Of a DNA stretch of 64,000 bases, positions 35,409-43,639 are shown one piece after another. The position numbers and the translations under genes are program-made. The notes under the pieces are model-generated. The model made no database searches, had not been told where the DNA came from, and worked only from the letters and a program-made list of their open reading frames with translations. The stretch's first letter is position 1; each line of letters opens with the position of its first letter. Origin of the DNA: an uncultured Bacteroidales bacterium (GTDB lineage: Bacteria; Bacteroidota; Bacteroidia; Bacteroidales; Bacteroidaceae); NCBI GenBank assembly GCA_902788865.1, contig CADALZ010000005.1:29662-93661 (forward strand), in the 5' to 3' direction.

Positions 35409-36776
35409 TTACCTAAACATATCATTCATGTTATAGCAGAGAACCTGGAACCTACGCCAGAGATCGGGTGCCCAGCGAGTCTTGTGGTGCAGGGTGCGAT
35501 AGCTGTCATAGTCTTTTTGATTCCATGCCGTGAAGAGCGTATCGTTCAGGTAGCCGTTATACTCTGTCAATGTGTCTCCATTGAACAGAAGTTCCTTGGG
35601 AAGCTCGGGAAACCAGTCGGGATGCGCCATCTGCTCAGCGAAGTGCTTGGAGGCTGAGTCTTTGATAAGGTTTCTGAACTTCAGCACGCTGTAGATGCAG
35701 AACCAGTGGTTCTTGCGTGAGGCTAGGTCTATCATCTGCCCTATCTTCTCATGCAGCTTCTTCAAATCCACTGGCTTTCCTCCCACACTGGTGTGGAACA
35801 CCTTATTATATATACCCACTTCCTTGCTCTCGGGATGCGCCATGAAGTAGAGGACTTCAGAAAACCACTGATACTTGGCCAAGGCCAGCAGAAATGCATC
35901 GTTCTCCTCTACGGTAGGAATCGTAGGGAGGTCTTGCAGACTCAGGGCCAACTGGTCGGGCTGATCGGCAAATCCCATGAAGGAGGCTTGCAACGATGCA
36001 GGAACTTCATTGACCAGTTTCCTGCGCTCTGCCTTGATGTCGTCAGCATTGAAGCCGTCGGGGTACTGAAAGTGCATCATGCATTCGAAGCGATGCATGG
36101 CTAGACTTCCCTCCTCACTATCGAGGTACTGTTGCACGGCCTGGTTCAGCAATCGGCCACCTTCCTCCGCACTCATCTCCTCACCAGCGATTTCCTTCAT
36201 GCGCTGAAAGTGATAGAGCAGATAGGAGGTCATGTTGAAGAAATGCAGGAAGTCGGTGAGATGCTCTTTAGAGGTGATTTCTGGATAAATCTTCTGCTCG
36301 TTTGATTCCTTTATCTTCTGCTGTATTTGAGCGTTAAGGTCTATCATCAGTTTGAAGGTTTCCCTTTGTTCCTCATTTGCCTCCATCCATTTCCCGATGC
36401 TGGGTAGCAGTTCGGTGATGCCCTCTACATAAAGCAGGGGATTCTCGGTAGAGGAGGTTTGAGCTTGCTCCGTTTCCTTCTTGGCCACATGCATGCATTC
36501 TATGACTTTGCCATGAAGAATGGTGAGGTCTGTCAGATAGTCGTTGTTCTTGTTTCTCCTATGGTGCATCACGTCCTCTTGCTGCAAGGCTAAGTCGAAT
36601 TCCGTCATCTTACAAACACGTGCGGCTTTTATGCAGAGCGAGCGCAGGTCGGTCACTTTCTCTTGGAAATGCGCTTCTTCGTACTCTTTCAGGAAGACAT
36701 AGCACATGTCTAGGAATAGCTCCATATGGCGGTCGAATGCTTCGTAGCTGAAAGGGGTGGAAGTGGGGGTATTCAT
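35409..36776 (-). CDS. Uncharacterised 455-residue helical protein
   Basis: No family is recognised. The protein is long, soluble, mainly helical and rich in Met, Glu and aromatic residues, without membrane segments or nucleotide-binding motifs. Its start, ATG 36776, lies 25 bp downstream of a good Bacteroidota promoter (36832-36801). It converges with the metalloprotease gene only 4 bp away. With the Cys-rich gene and the VapE-like gene it forms a same-strand group that seems separate from the restriction island. Confidence 0.7.
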   Translation of the reverse strand: MNTPTSTPFSYEAFDRHMELFLDMCYVFLKEYEEAHFQEKVTDLRSLCIKAARVCKMTEFDLALQQEDVMHHRRNKNNDYLTDLTILHGKVIECMHVAKKETEQAQTSSTENPLLYVEGITELLPSIGKWMEANEEQRETFKLMIDLNAQIQQKIKESNEQKIYPEITSKEHLTDFLHFFNMTSYLLYHFQRMKEIAGEEMSAEEGGRLLNQAVQQYLDSEEGSLAMHRFECMMHFQYPDGFNADDIKAERRKLVNEVPASLQASFMGFADQPDQLALSLQDLPTIPTVEENDAFLLALAKYQWFSEVLYFMAHPESKEVGIYNKVFHTSVGGKPVDLKKLHEKIGQMIDLASRKNHWFCIYSVLKFRNLIKDSASKHFAEQMAHPDWFPELPKELLFNGDTLTEYNGYLNDTLFTAWNQKDYDSYRTLHHKTRWAPDLWRRFQVLCYNMNDMFR

Positions 36777-36800
36777 GTATGTTCTCTGTTATTTTGATCG

Positions 36801-36832
36801 CGAAGATATGAAAATTCTGCCACTTTACCAAA
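36801..36832 (-). promoter_or_regulatory. Promoter of the 455-residue protein gene
   Basis: On the minus strand, TTTG (36832-36829), a 20-bp spacer and TATCTTCG (36808-36801; one mismatch to TAnnTTTG). Confidence 0.5.
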
Positions 36833-36840
36833 TTGCAGTG

Positions 36841-37272
36841 TCAATCTGCGCGTTCCACTACCACCTCTTCCTCCTGATATCGATCGAACCCGATGGAGGG
36901 GTCTACGCCCAGACTTTGGAAGATGCCGAGGATGCGCTGCTGCTCGGCAGGGTTGAGGCCGTACTTAGGATGCCCATGCCAGCGGCGGTCGAAGCTGGCA
37001 CGGCTGCCAAAGCGTGCACGAGTGAATAGGGTGGGGAGTTGTTTGCGAGGCACAGCGTCGCGCAGGCGCTCGAAGCCGTAGGCTATGCGTTGGCATTGCT
37101 TTACTAATAGGTAAGGGCAGCCCTCGCTGTCGGGATTGATAAGTTCGGTGTTTACCACCGTCATACTGGGGGCCGTGCTGCGCACTTGCAGGTAGGCCGT
37201 GTGGCGCAGGCATCTGCTGCACTGCGGGCATGCTGCCAAGGGGCAGACGGTTTCTTGACTGATTTTCTTCAT
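36841..37272 (-). CDS. Cys-rich DUF6078-like protein
   Basis: A 143-residue protein with an N-terminal cysteine cluster, CPLAACPQCSRCLRHTAYL (residues 11-29; four cysteines), which could bind zinc. The rest is basic and rich in aromatic and Arg residues (FGSRASFDRRWHGHPKYGL). The length and N-terminus resemble the DUF6078 proteins of Prevotellaceae and Bacteroidaceae; that identification is from memory. The role is unknown. A 277-bp region with repeats and a hairpin separates it from the VapE-like gene. Confidence 0.65.
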   Translation of the reverse strand: MKKISQETVCPLAACPQCSRCLRHTAYLQVRSTAPSMTVVNTELINPDSEGCPYLLVKQCQRIAYGFERLRDAVPRKQLPTLFTRARFGSRASFDRRWHGHPKYGLNPAEQQRILGIFQSLGVDPSIGFDRYQEEEVVVERAD

Positions 37273-37316
37273 ACTTTCTTATTTTTTATAGTTACAAAAT
37301 CTTTGTGCTCTCACGG

Positions 37317-37377
37317 TGAGCATTTATGCCCACCGTTATGAGCATTTTTGCTCACAGCGCTGAGCATCCGTGAGCAA
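37317..37377. repeat. TGAGCA direct repeats at 22-bp spacing
   Basis: TGAGCAT occurs at 37317, 37339 and 37361, exactly 22 bp apart (about two helical turns), with a fourth TGAGCAA at 37371 and an inverted GCTCACA at 37350. The pattern resembles iterons or an operator array. Confidence 0.75.
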
Positions 37378-37412
37378 AGCACCACGAAGCCGTAAGCAAC
37401 GTGGCGCTTTGC
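37374..37412. repeat. 13-bp-arm inverted repeat (hairpin)
   Basis: GCAAAGCACCACG (37374-37386) is complementary to CGTGGCGCTTTGC (37400-37412) with one central mismatch and a 13-nt loop. It sits between the TGAGCA repeats and the CCCTACAC array. No T-run follows on either strand, so it is not a standard terminator. Confidence 0.75.
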
Positions 37413-37430
37413 CGTAACGCACGGATATGC

Positions 37431-37546
37431 GATTTACCCTACACCCCTACACGTTTTGAGTGTAAGGATGTGTCATACAGGTGGTTAGATGCGTGTAGGG
37501 TGCGCGCTAACCCTACACCAACCCTACACGCACCCTACACCTTTTC
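37431..37546. repeat. Left iteron array (CCCTACAC), mirror of the right array
   Basis: Six copies of the octamer: CCCTACAC at 37437 and 37445 (adjacent), GTGTAGGG at 37493, and CCCTACAC at 37511, 37522 and 37533 (11 bp apart, one helical turn). The order, spacing and much of the intervening sequence are repeated in inverted orientation at 38780-38893 on the other side of the VapE-like gene. Confidence 0.9.
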
Positions 37547-37549
37547 TAT

Positions 37550-38737
37550 TCAAGCAGCTTGGAGAGGTATGAGTTGGTATCGTTGCCCCTGATTGAATCT
37601 ATGAGACTTGCATCCCATGATCTTCAAAGCTTGTCCTATCTTTACCTTCATCGACATTCCGCTTTGAAGTGTGGGGTAGAAACCTTGAAGTGTCTTCAGC
37701 ACGTCTTCACTATTCACCCATTGCCCATCTTCATGCTCCTCTGGCAAACGATAGCAATAGCTTATCATGCTTTCCAAGTTTTCGCTCTTGAAGAAAGGCT
37801 GATTTACTTCCTGAATGCGCTCTACTTCATCATTAGTAAACCAATAAGGAGTTTCTTGTACCCTCAATTCGTAAACCAGCTGTGCATAGAGTTGCTGATA
37901 GTCAATAGGTGTTTCATTGTCGATAAGCATGCCTTTCGGCACTTTCAAGCAGAGGTATCGACGACTGCCTGTGGGATCGCAAAGGGGTTGCTCATCGTTG
38001 GTAGTGGCGAGGAAGGAGGCATATCTCCTGCGATCTTCCTGACTCTTTCCAAAGATAGGACGCCCATTGACCTTCACTCTCGAAAGAGCTTGCTTCAGCT
38101 TCCCTTGTTGTGAAGGTCCCATGTTGGCAAATTCATCGATATTCACTAACAGATTGTGCGTCAAGGCCATATCGCTGTCGAACTTATTACTGAAGTTGAT
38201 ATGATCTAGGAAATAGGTTCTCAGTTCTGGAGGGAGCAACCTTACAGCAAAAGTGGATTTCCCACAGCCTTGCGAACCGATCAATAAAGGAACAGCCTCA
38301 TTGCCATGAAGCATGTCCATTTCCAACCAATGTGCCACAGCAGAGCGCAGCCATGTGCTGCACCATGAGAGTTGCTCAGAAGTAAGTCCTGGAATGCGGC
38401 TAAACAGCTCTGCCACATGATTTTGGCCATCCCATTCTGGTAAGTTCTCCAAGAATTCCTTGATAGGATCAAAGTCGCTTATGGCATCAGAGCCAATGAA
38501 CTCCACGATATCAGTGCGAGGAGATTTTTCTGAGAATCCCTCATTTTTGGCTTTTCGGACGATGGAGTTCAAGACAATCTCTGTCAAGATATTCCAACTA
38601 TCCGCTTCATCACTTAGTTTGCGTACTTCAGTTTTTCCACTGAGCACATTCCGACGAAACTGATAGTTTTCGTCGAGGAAGCTCTCCAGCATCGTGGAAG
38701 CTCCCTGGGTTTGGTTCATCTTTTCTTTTTCTTGCAT
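37550..38737 (-). CDS. VapE/DUF3874-like P-loop ATPase
   Basis: A 395-residue protein. An N-terminal region of about 140 residues (FLENLPEWDGQNHVAELFSRI) precedes a P-loop ATPase with Walker A GSQGCGKSTF near residue 152 and Walker B LLVNIDEF, followed by TNDEQPLCDPTGSRRYL, matching the VapE (virulence-associated E) helicase/primase-type ATPases and the DUF3874 group. The C-terminal 90 residues (QGFYPTLQSGMSMKVKIGQ) look like a small DNA-binding domain. Such proteins are encoded on phages, plasmids and islands and act in replication. There is no primase domain in this protein. Inverted iteron arrays flank the gene on both sides. An alternative start is Met7. Confidence 0.85.
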   Translation of the reverse strand: MQEKEKMNQTQGASTMLESFLDENYQFRRNVLSGKTEVRKLSDEADSWNILTEIVLNSIVRKAKNEGFSEKSPRTDIVEFIGSDAISDFDPIKEFLENLPEWDGQNHVAELFSRIPGLTSEQLSWCSTWLRSAVAHWLEMDMLHGNEAVPLLIGSQGCGKSTFAVRLLPPELRTYFLDHINFSNKFDSDMALTHNLLVNIDEFANMGPSQQGKLKQALSRVKVNGRPIFGKSQEDRRRYASFLATTNDEQPLCDPTGSRRYLCLKVPKGMLIDNETPIDYQQLYAQLVYELRVQETPYWFTNDEVERIQEVNQPFFKSENLESMISYCYRLPEEHEDGQWVNSEDVLKTLQGFYPTLQSGMSMKVKIGQALKIMGCKSHRFNQGQRYQLIPLQAA

Positions 38738-38779
38738 CTAAAAGTATTTAAATAAGTAATAATAAGGTGTTTTGAGCCT

Positions 38780-38893
38780 AAAAGTGTAGGGTGGGTGTAG
38801 GGTAGGTGTAGGGTTGGAGCTAACCCTACACGCATCAAACCGCTTGTATACCAATCTCTTACATCTAAAAGGTGTAGGGGTGTAGGGTAAATT
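38780..38893. repeat. Right iteron array (GTGTAGGG), mirror of the left array
   Basis: Octamers GTGTAGGG at 38784, 38795 and 38806 (11 bp apart), CCCTACAC at 38824, and GTGTAGGG at 38872 and 38880 (adjacent). This is the exact reverse order of the left array. The reverse complement also matches the left arm outside the octamers, for example in the outer ATTTACCC and inner GATGCGTGTAGGG segments. It covers the upstream region of the VapE-like gene. Confidence 0.9.
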
Positions 38894-39108
38894 GCAGTTC
38901 TGTGCTTTTTGCCATCCTTGGCCTTGTTCTCAAAACTATGCCAAAGTTACAATACGTCTATTGCGGTTTACGAACTTTTTTCTCAAAAAACTCTATCCGT
39001 AGGGAAAAATAGCGTTTCATAGGGAAGCATAGGGAAAACCGTAGGGAAAAATCGGTACTTGGCGTGGGCATTCGTCCCAAGAAGATGGGGCGTTCGTGTA
39101 AAATCTGC
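38894..39108. other. Non-coding region with TAGGGAA repeats
   Basis: No gene is supported. TAGGGAA occurs four times in 49 bp (39000, 39020, 39030, 39042) in direct orientation, about 70-110 bp upstream of the outer-membrane protein promoter. It may be a regulator-binding array or chance. Confidence 0.5.
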
Positions 39109-39138
39109 TTGTACTTTCCGAGGCAGTGCCTACATTTG
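39109..39138 (+). promoter_or_regulatory. Promoter of the outer-membrane barrel gene
   Basis: TTG at 39109-39111, a 19-bp spacer and TACATTTG at 39131-39138, 32 bp before ATG 39171. Confidence 0.65.
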
Positions 39139-39170
39139 CAGCAGGAAAAAACTGATTAACTGAAATTGAA

Positions 39171-41549
39171 ATGAAAAAGATGAAGATAAATCTTATTTTC
39201 AGAGCTGCCTGCCTGGCATGCGGCCTGATGTGGATGCCAAGTCTGTCACTGCAAGCTCAAGACATGGTGACTGCCACTGCCGAAGAAGGATTGGAGAAGA
39301 CAGTGAGTTACGACGTAGCCAAGTTTACCGACATACGCGACAAGAAGCTCGAAGACGTGATCAAGAAAATGCCTGGCATACAGATGATGTCTTGGGGTGG
39401 TTCCACCTCCTTTACCTATAATGGTATGTTTGTGGAAAAAATCTACGTGAATGGCCTCGATATGCTCGAAGGCAACTATGCACCTATTTATAATATGAAA
39501 CCCGAGGATGTGGAGCGTTTGGAAATCACTGAGAACCACATGAGCATGAAGATCATGAAGGGTGTGGAGTATAGTGATGCCGCTGCCGTGAACGTGGTGC
39601 TGAAAGACCATGCGCAGTCTAAGTGGACAGGCTCGGTAAAGGGGGGCTTAGGCTTTTCGCCGCTGTTGGTGAATGCCGATTTCAACGCCCTTAACATCGG
39701 ACAGAAGATGCAGACCACCGTGCTTTTTAAGGCCGATAATACAGGTCTGGACTTTAGTGGCTCCCTCAACGGCTTTGGTTCAGACTTTGGCTTTTATGAT
39801 GGAGGCGGACAAGACTACAGCATCAAGGAGTTTCTCAAAGTGAGCCCATCACTCGCCCCACTCTCCAGCGAGCGTACACGCGACAATCGCAGTGGCATAG
39901 CCAACATCGGTACCACGTTCAAACTGAATCAAGACTACCAGCTGAACGTACAGCTGACCTACCATACCGACCGTCTTACAGCCTCCAGCTTTGATGAGAC
40001 CACCTACTACCTCTCTGGCAACGAGACGGTGGTCGATGTGGTGGGCGAAAGCGCCAAATCCAAGCAGCAAGACATACAGGCAGACATCACACTGCTTGCC
40101 AACACAGACACCAAGTATCTGCGCAACCAACTGAGCTTTGCCACCCAATGGTCTGACGTGAACAAGAATATCACTGGAGAGCGAGCCAACGACCAGTTGG
40201 TAAACACCACCCCGCTGCTTCTCAAGGACGACTTCCTCTATAAGACACATCTGGGAAAGAACATCCTGAGTGTGAAGGCTGATGCAGGTCTCTACCTGCG
40301 TCCGCAAGACCTTGAAGTAAAGCGCGAACAACATCCATTCATGCAGCAGATCAAGGCCAACTCCTCTTATGCCAGCATAGGACTCACTTACGATATCCGT
40401 CTGAACGACCAACTGAGTCTGAGCCTTAATAGTGGCGCGTCAGAGAACCTGAGAAGCCTAAAGGTGAATCGCTCAGAACTCCCAGGACTAGAGATGCCCA
40501 ACATGAAGTCAAAGTTGGACGTGTTCAATGCCAATGCCGAAGCCAAACTCACTTACATGACAGACAAGTTGCAGGCAGAAGTGAGCTTCCCCGTGAAATA
40601 TGGCGACTATCACCTGACAGACCAGCTGAACGATAACAAGATGAACAAGTCTAAATTCTATCTGGAACCAGAACTGAATATAAAATACGAGGCCTCCAGC
40701 AACCTCTCCTTGGCTTTAGAAGCCCGCTTGGATGTCGATGAAGTGGAACGTAAGAACCTCTATCCGGGCATGATCTTCCAAGACTATCGCATCGCTTCCA
40801 AGGGACTCCCTGCCATGAAGAATGAAACGGGAGGCTCCATCGAAGCCAGCGTATCCTACAAGTATCCAGCCGCCTCCTTCTTTGTCAATGGTTCCGTGGA
40901 GCATAGTTGGGAGAAAGACCCATTCGTGAGCGACAAGTCGTTTACCGACCTGTTCATCATCAACGGTCGCCACATCCTTCCAAGCACCTCCAACAATACA
41001 GAGCTCAGAGGTGACATAAGCAAGGGTATCAACTTCATGAAAGGTAAGATCGGTATGGAAGTGAGCTATGGAAGAGGCACCTCCAAGATCGCCAGAAACG
41101 AGCAGTTTATCCCACTAAACAGCTCTGAATGGATGCTTTCACCTTATATTAATGGTCGTCTCACTTCATGGCTGAACGCCGTTTATCGTCTGGACTTCAA
41201 CATGAGCAGCGTGAAGGTGAAGGATGCAGACACCTCATCAAAGTCGAAAGGCTACACACAGTCGCTCGAACTTATCTTCTCGCCATCGCCTAAGCTCAAC
41301 TTCAGTGTGCTGGGTGAGCACTACTACACCGAGTTCACAGATGATGTGTCCAAGCACCTCATTCTGGCCGACTTCAAGGCTGAGTACAACATCAATGACA
41401 AGTGGCAGTTCATCCTTTCTGCCAAGAATATTCTGAACCAGAAAACCTACAACTTCACACTGGTAGATTCACGCGACTTCACCAAGAGCTACACCTCTTA
41501 TAAGATTCGTCCGCGTAATATTTTGCTGAGCTTGTATTACAAATTCTAA
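39171..41549 (+). CDS. TonB-dependent receptor-like outer membrane beta-barrel protein
   Basis: A 792-residue protein with a signal peptide (cut near LSLQAQ). Residues about 40-150 form a plug domain (LEDVIKKMPGIQM; KIYVNGLDMLEGNYAPIYNM; PEDVERLEITENH). The rest alternates beta strands to a C-terminal aromatic residue (RPRNILLSLYYKF), as required for outer-membrane barrel assembly. It lacks the usual N-terminal carboxypeptidase-like domain of SusC proteins. A LytS-type kinase and LytTR regulator follow, as in several Bacteroidales loci where barrel and two-component genes travel together. The ligand is unknown. Confidence 0.85.
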   Translation: MKKMKINLIFRAACLACGLMWMPSLSLQAQDMVTATAEEGLEKTVSYDVAKFTDIRDKKLEDVIKKMPGIQMMSWGGSTSFTYNGMFVEKIYVNGLDMLEGNYAPIYNMKPEDVERLEITENHMSMKIMKGVEYSDAAAVNVVLKDHAQSKWTGSVKGGLGFSPLLVNADFNALNIGQKMQTTVLFKADNTGLDFSGSLNGFGSDFGFYDGGGQDYSIKEFLKVSPSLAPLSSERTRDNRSGIANIGTTFKLNQDYQLNVQLTYHTDRLTASSFDETTYYLSGNETVVDVVGESAKSKQQDIQADITLLANTDTKYLRNQLSFATQWSDVNKNITGERANDQLVNTTPLLLKDDFLYKTHLGKNILSVKADAGLYLRPQDLEVKREQHPFMQQIKANSSYASIGLTYDIRLNDQLSLSLNSGASENLRSLKVNRSELPGLEMPNMKSKLDVFNANAEAKLTYMTDKLQAEVSFPVKYGDYHLTDQLNDNKMNKSKFYLEPELNIKYEASSNLSLALEARLDVDEVERKNLYPGMIFQDYRIASKGLPAMKNETGGSIEASVSYKYPAASFFVNGSVEHSWEKDPFVSDKSFTDLFIINGRHILPSTSNNTELRGDISKGINFMKGKIGMEVSYGRGTSKIARNEQFIPLNSSEWMLSPYINGRLTSWLNAVYRLDFNMSSVKVKDADTSSKSKGYTQSLELIFSPSPKLNFSVLGEHYYTEFTDDVSKHLILADFKAEYNINDKWQFILSAKNILNQKTYNFTLVDSRDFTKSYTSYKIRPRNILLSLYYKF

Positions 41550-41558
41550 AGAATCATT

Positions 41559-41566
41559 TATCTTTG
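41559..41566 (+). promoter_or_regulatory. Internal -7 box before the sensor kinase
   Basis: TATCTTTG, 7 bp before ATG 41574; a transcript starting at the usual distance would be nearly leaderless. No good upstream TTTG at the expected spacing, so only tentative. Confidence 0.35.
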
Positions 41567-41573
41567 CAAGGTC

Positions 41574-42602
41574 ATGAAATGGGAACGTAAAGACATATTG
41601 ATATCCTTCATCCACGCGGTAGTGATGGTGCTGGTCATCATCCTGCCCGTGGTGGCTACGAGGCTTGCCACGCCAGATGAGCACGAGGTGATGGATTCTC
41701 TCTATGACTCTATGGAGTATTTCATCCCGCTCTTTACCTTCTACCTTATTAATTATTATTGGGTGGTGCCCAGGTACTACTATGCCGATAAAGCGATGTT
41801 CTGGGGACTGAACATCTTTCTGGGCATACTGTTTGCCATAGGGCTTGAAGTTCTCGACGATGGCATCTTCTTCTGGCAGGATCATCATTTCCGTCCAGAG
41901 CGCTTCGCCTTCATGTTTGCCATAGATGTGGTGACATATCTGCTGACGGCCTCATGTGCCTTGGCTGTGCGCTCCATCATGCGCCTGCATAAGGTGGAGC
42001 TGCAGCTTCAGGAGGTGAAGCAGCAGAATGCGGAGACCGAATTGGTGTGGCTGAAAAACCAGCTGAACCCACACTTCCTCTTCAACACGCTGAACAACAT
42101 CAGCAGCTTGGTGCAGATAGATGCAGACACGGCGCAGGAGAGTATCACACAGCTCAGTGACCTGCTGCGCTATGCCCTCTATGAAACCAACAAGCCCGAG
42201 GTGAAGCTCGCTGATGAGGTGGAGTTTATGAACAATTTCATCCATCTGATGAAGCTCCGCTTCAATGAGAAAGTGCGTGTGGAGACCGTTTTCGAGGTGC
42301 CAGAACAACCCGTAGGCATCGCTCCTATGCTCTTCATCTCTACGCTGGAGAATGCCTTCAAGCACGGAGTGAGCTCGCATGAACCCTCTTTCATCAGGGC
42401 TACACTGCACGTGGAAGGTTCGCAGATAGTCTTCAACTGCGACAACAGCAATTTCCCGAAGAAGACCGATGGGCGCACGGGTAAGGGCGTGGGCATAGAG
42501 AATCTGCAGCGTCGTCTGGGGCTGCTCTATCCAGAGAGAAGCAGCTACACGCAAACACTTATAGATGGCGTGTATCATGTAGAAATTCGTATAAATCCCT
42601 GA
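41574..42602 (+). CDS. LytS/YehU-type sensor histidine kinase
   Basis: A 342-residue membrane histidine kinase. Four hydrophobic helices in the first 140 residues are followed by the His_kinase domain with phospho-acceptor segment LKNQLNPHFLFNTLNNISS, ATP-binding N box LENAFKHGV and GKGVGIENLQRRL glycine box. It has no extracellular sensory domain of note. It forms a pair with the LytTR regulator, which begins within its stop codon (TGATG, 1-nt overlap). The signal is unknown; the adjacent barrel protein is the likely partner or target. Confidence 0.92.
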   Translation: MKWERKDILISFIHAVVMVLVIILPVVATRLATPDEHEVMDSLYDSMEYFIPLFTFYLINYYWVVPRYYYADKAMFWGLNIFLGILFAIGLEVLDDGIFFWQDHHFRPERFAFMFAIDVVTYLLTASCALAVRSIMRLHKVELQLQEVKQQNAETELVWLKNQLNPHFLFNTLNNISSLVQIDADTAQESITQLSDLLRYALYETNKPEVKLADEVEFMNNFIHLMKLRFNEKVRVETVFEVPEQPVGIAPMLFISTLENAFKHGVSSHEPSFIRATLHVEGSQIVFNCDNSNFPKKTDGRTGKGVGIENLQRRLGLLYPERSSYTQTLIDGVYHVEIRINP

Positions 42603-43336
42603 TGCGTATGGAATCTATCAGATGTATGGTCATAGACGATGAACCTCTGGCAGCTCAGATGGTGAGGAACTTCGTGCAGCGTACCCCATTCCTGGAGTTC
42701 GTTGCCATGTACACAGATGCCGTGGAGGCGCTGGAAGCGCTCAAGGCCAATCCTGTAGATCTGCTCTTCCTCGACATCCATATGCCCGACCTTGATGGCA
42801 TGAGCCTGGCAGCCATGGTGCCACAACAGACACGCATCATCTTCACCACCGCCTTCAAAGAGTATGCCTTCGATAGCTATGGCGTCAATGCCCTCGACTT
42901 TCTCTTGAAGCCCATCAGCTATGCCCGCTTCTTAGCGGCTGCAGAGAAAGCACGCCAGTGGTTTGAGCTTACTTCTTCTGTCAAGGATGAGGTAGTCGAT
43001 GAGGGGCGCAGAGATACCATCTTCTTGAGGGTAGATGGGGAGCTGAAGCAAATCAGCATCAGTGAGATACTCTATGTCTCTGGCTTGAAAAACTATGTGA
43101 TGTTCTACCTCGAAGGGGAGAAACGGCCATTGGTGACACACCTCACTATGAAGACCGTGGAAGACATTCTCCCTGCTGCTGATTTTATGCGGGTGCATCG
43201 CTCTTACATTGTGGCGCTGCGTAAGATTAAGTCTATCGACCGTAACAACACCATCCAGATAGGCGATGAGTTCATTCATGTCTCCGAGGGCTACCTTGAT
43301 GCCTTCAACGCCTACCTGAAAGCCAATCTTCCCTGA
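42602..43336 (+). CDS. LytTR-family response regulator
   Basis: A 244-residue regulator with an N-terminal receiver (VIDDEPLAAQMV acidic pocket; phospho-acceptor Asp in LLFLDIHMPDLDG; KP in FLLKPISY) and a C-terminal LytTR DNA-binding domain (DTIFLRVDGELKQISISEILY; FMRVHRSYIVALRKI). Phosphorylation by the upstream kinase should change DNA binding at direct repeats. Start at ATG 42602 overlaps the kinase stop; Met3 is also possible. A terminator follows at 43399-43438. Confidence 0.95.
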   Translation: MRMESIRCMVIDDEPLAAQMVRNFVQRTPFLEFVAMYTDAVEALEALKANPVDLLFLDIHMPDLDGMSLAAMVPQQTRIIFTTAFKEYAFDSYGVNALDFLLKPISYARFLAAAEKARQWFELTSSVKDEVVDEGRRDTIFLRVDGELKQISISEILYVSGLKNYVMFYLEGEKRPLVTHLTMKTVEDILPAADFMRVHRSYIVALRKIKSIDRNNTIQIGDEFIHVSEGYLDAFNAYLKANLP

Positions 43337-43398
43337 TTCCATCGCAGTTTCAGCACTCCACAAACTTGTGTTACACAACTTTGTGTATTCGGAAAAAT

Positions 43399-43438
43399 AG
43401 GCAGGGCCTTTCATTCCGAAAAACCCTGCCTTTATTTT
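43399..43438 (+). terminator. Terminator of the kinase/regulator operon
   Basis: Stem GGCAGGG (43399-43405) with CCCTGCC (43423-43429), 17-nt loop, followed by TTTATTTTTG. Confidence 0.75.
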
Positions 43439-43598
43439 TGCTTATGTTGCGTAAATAGAGAGATTTTTATACATTAGACGCAGCAAGAGGGGAAAATGTT
43501 GCAAGGGTAGGGGTGAATTTAACGTGCGACTTTGTTAAATAAGTTTAAATTTTGTAACAAATTGAGGTTCGGGAACATGTAAAACCGAGCCTTTTTCA

Positions 43599-43606
43599 TA
43601 CCTTTG
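43599..43606 (+). promoter_or_regulatory. -7 box of the first isomerase/epimerase gene
   Basis: TACCTTTG, 33 bp before ATG 43640. It covers the alternative TTG start at 43604, which is therefore rejected. Confidence 0.45.
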
Positions 43607-43639
43607 CACCCAAATACATTAACTTATCATTATTTTATT

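Larger units (their letters stand above)
43337..43639. other. Intergenic region after the LytTR gene
   Basis: These 303 bases hold a terminator (43399-43438) and the -7 box of the next gene (43599-43606); nothing else is recognised in between. Confidence 0.6.

Noticed and set aside
37431-38893. Reading the CCCTACAC arrays as a CRISPR array
   Set aside because: Repeats are only 8 bp, in both orientations, with 0-48 bp gaps and no spacer-like regularity; no cas genes are present.
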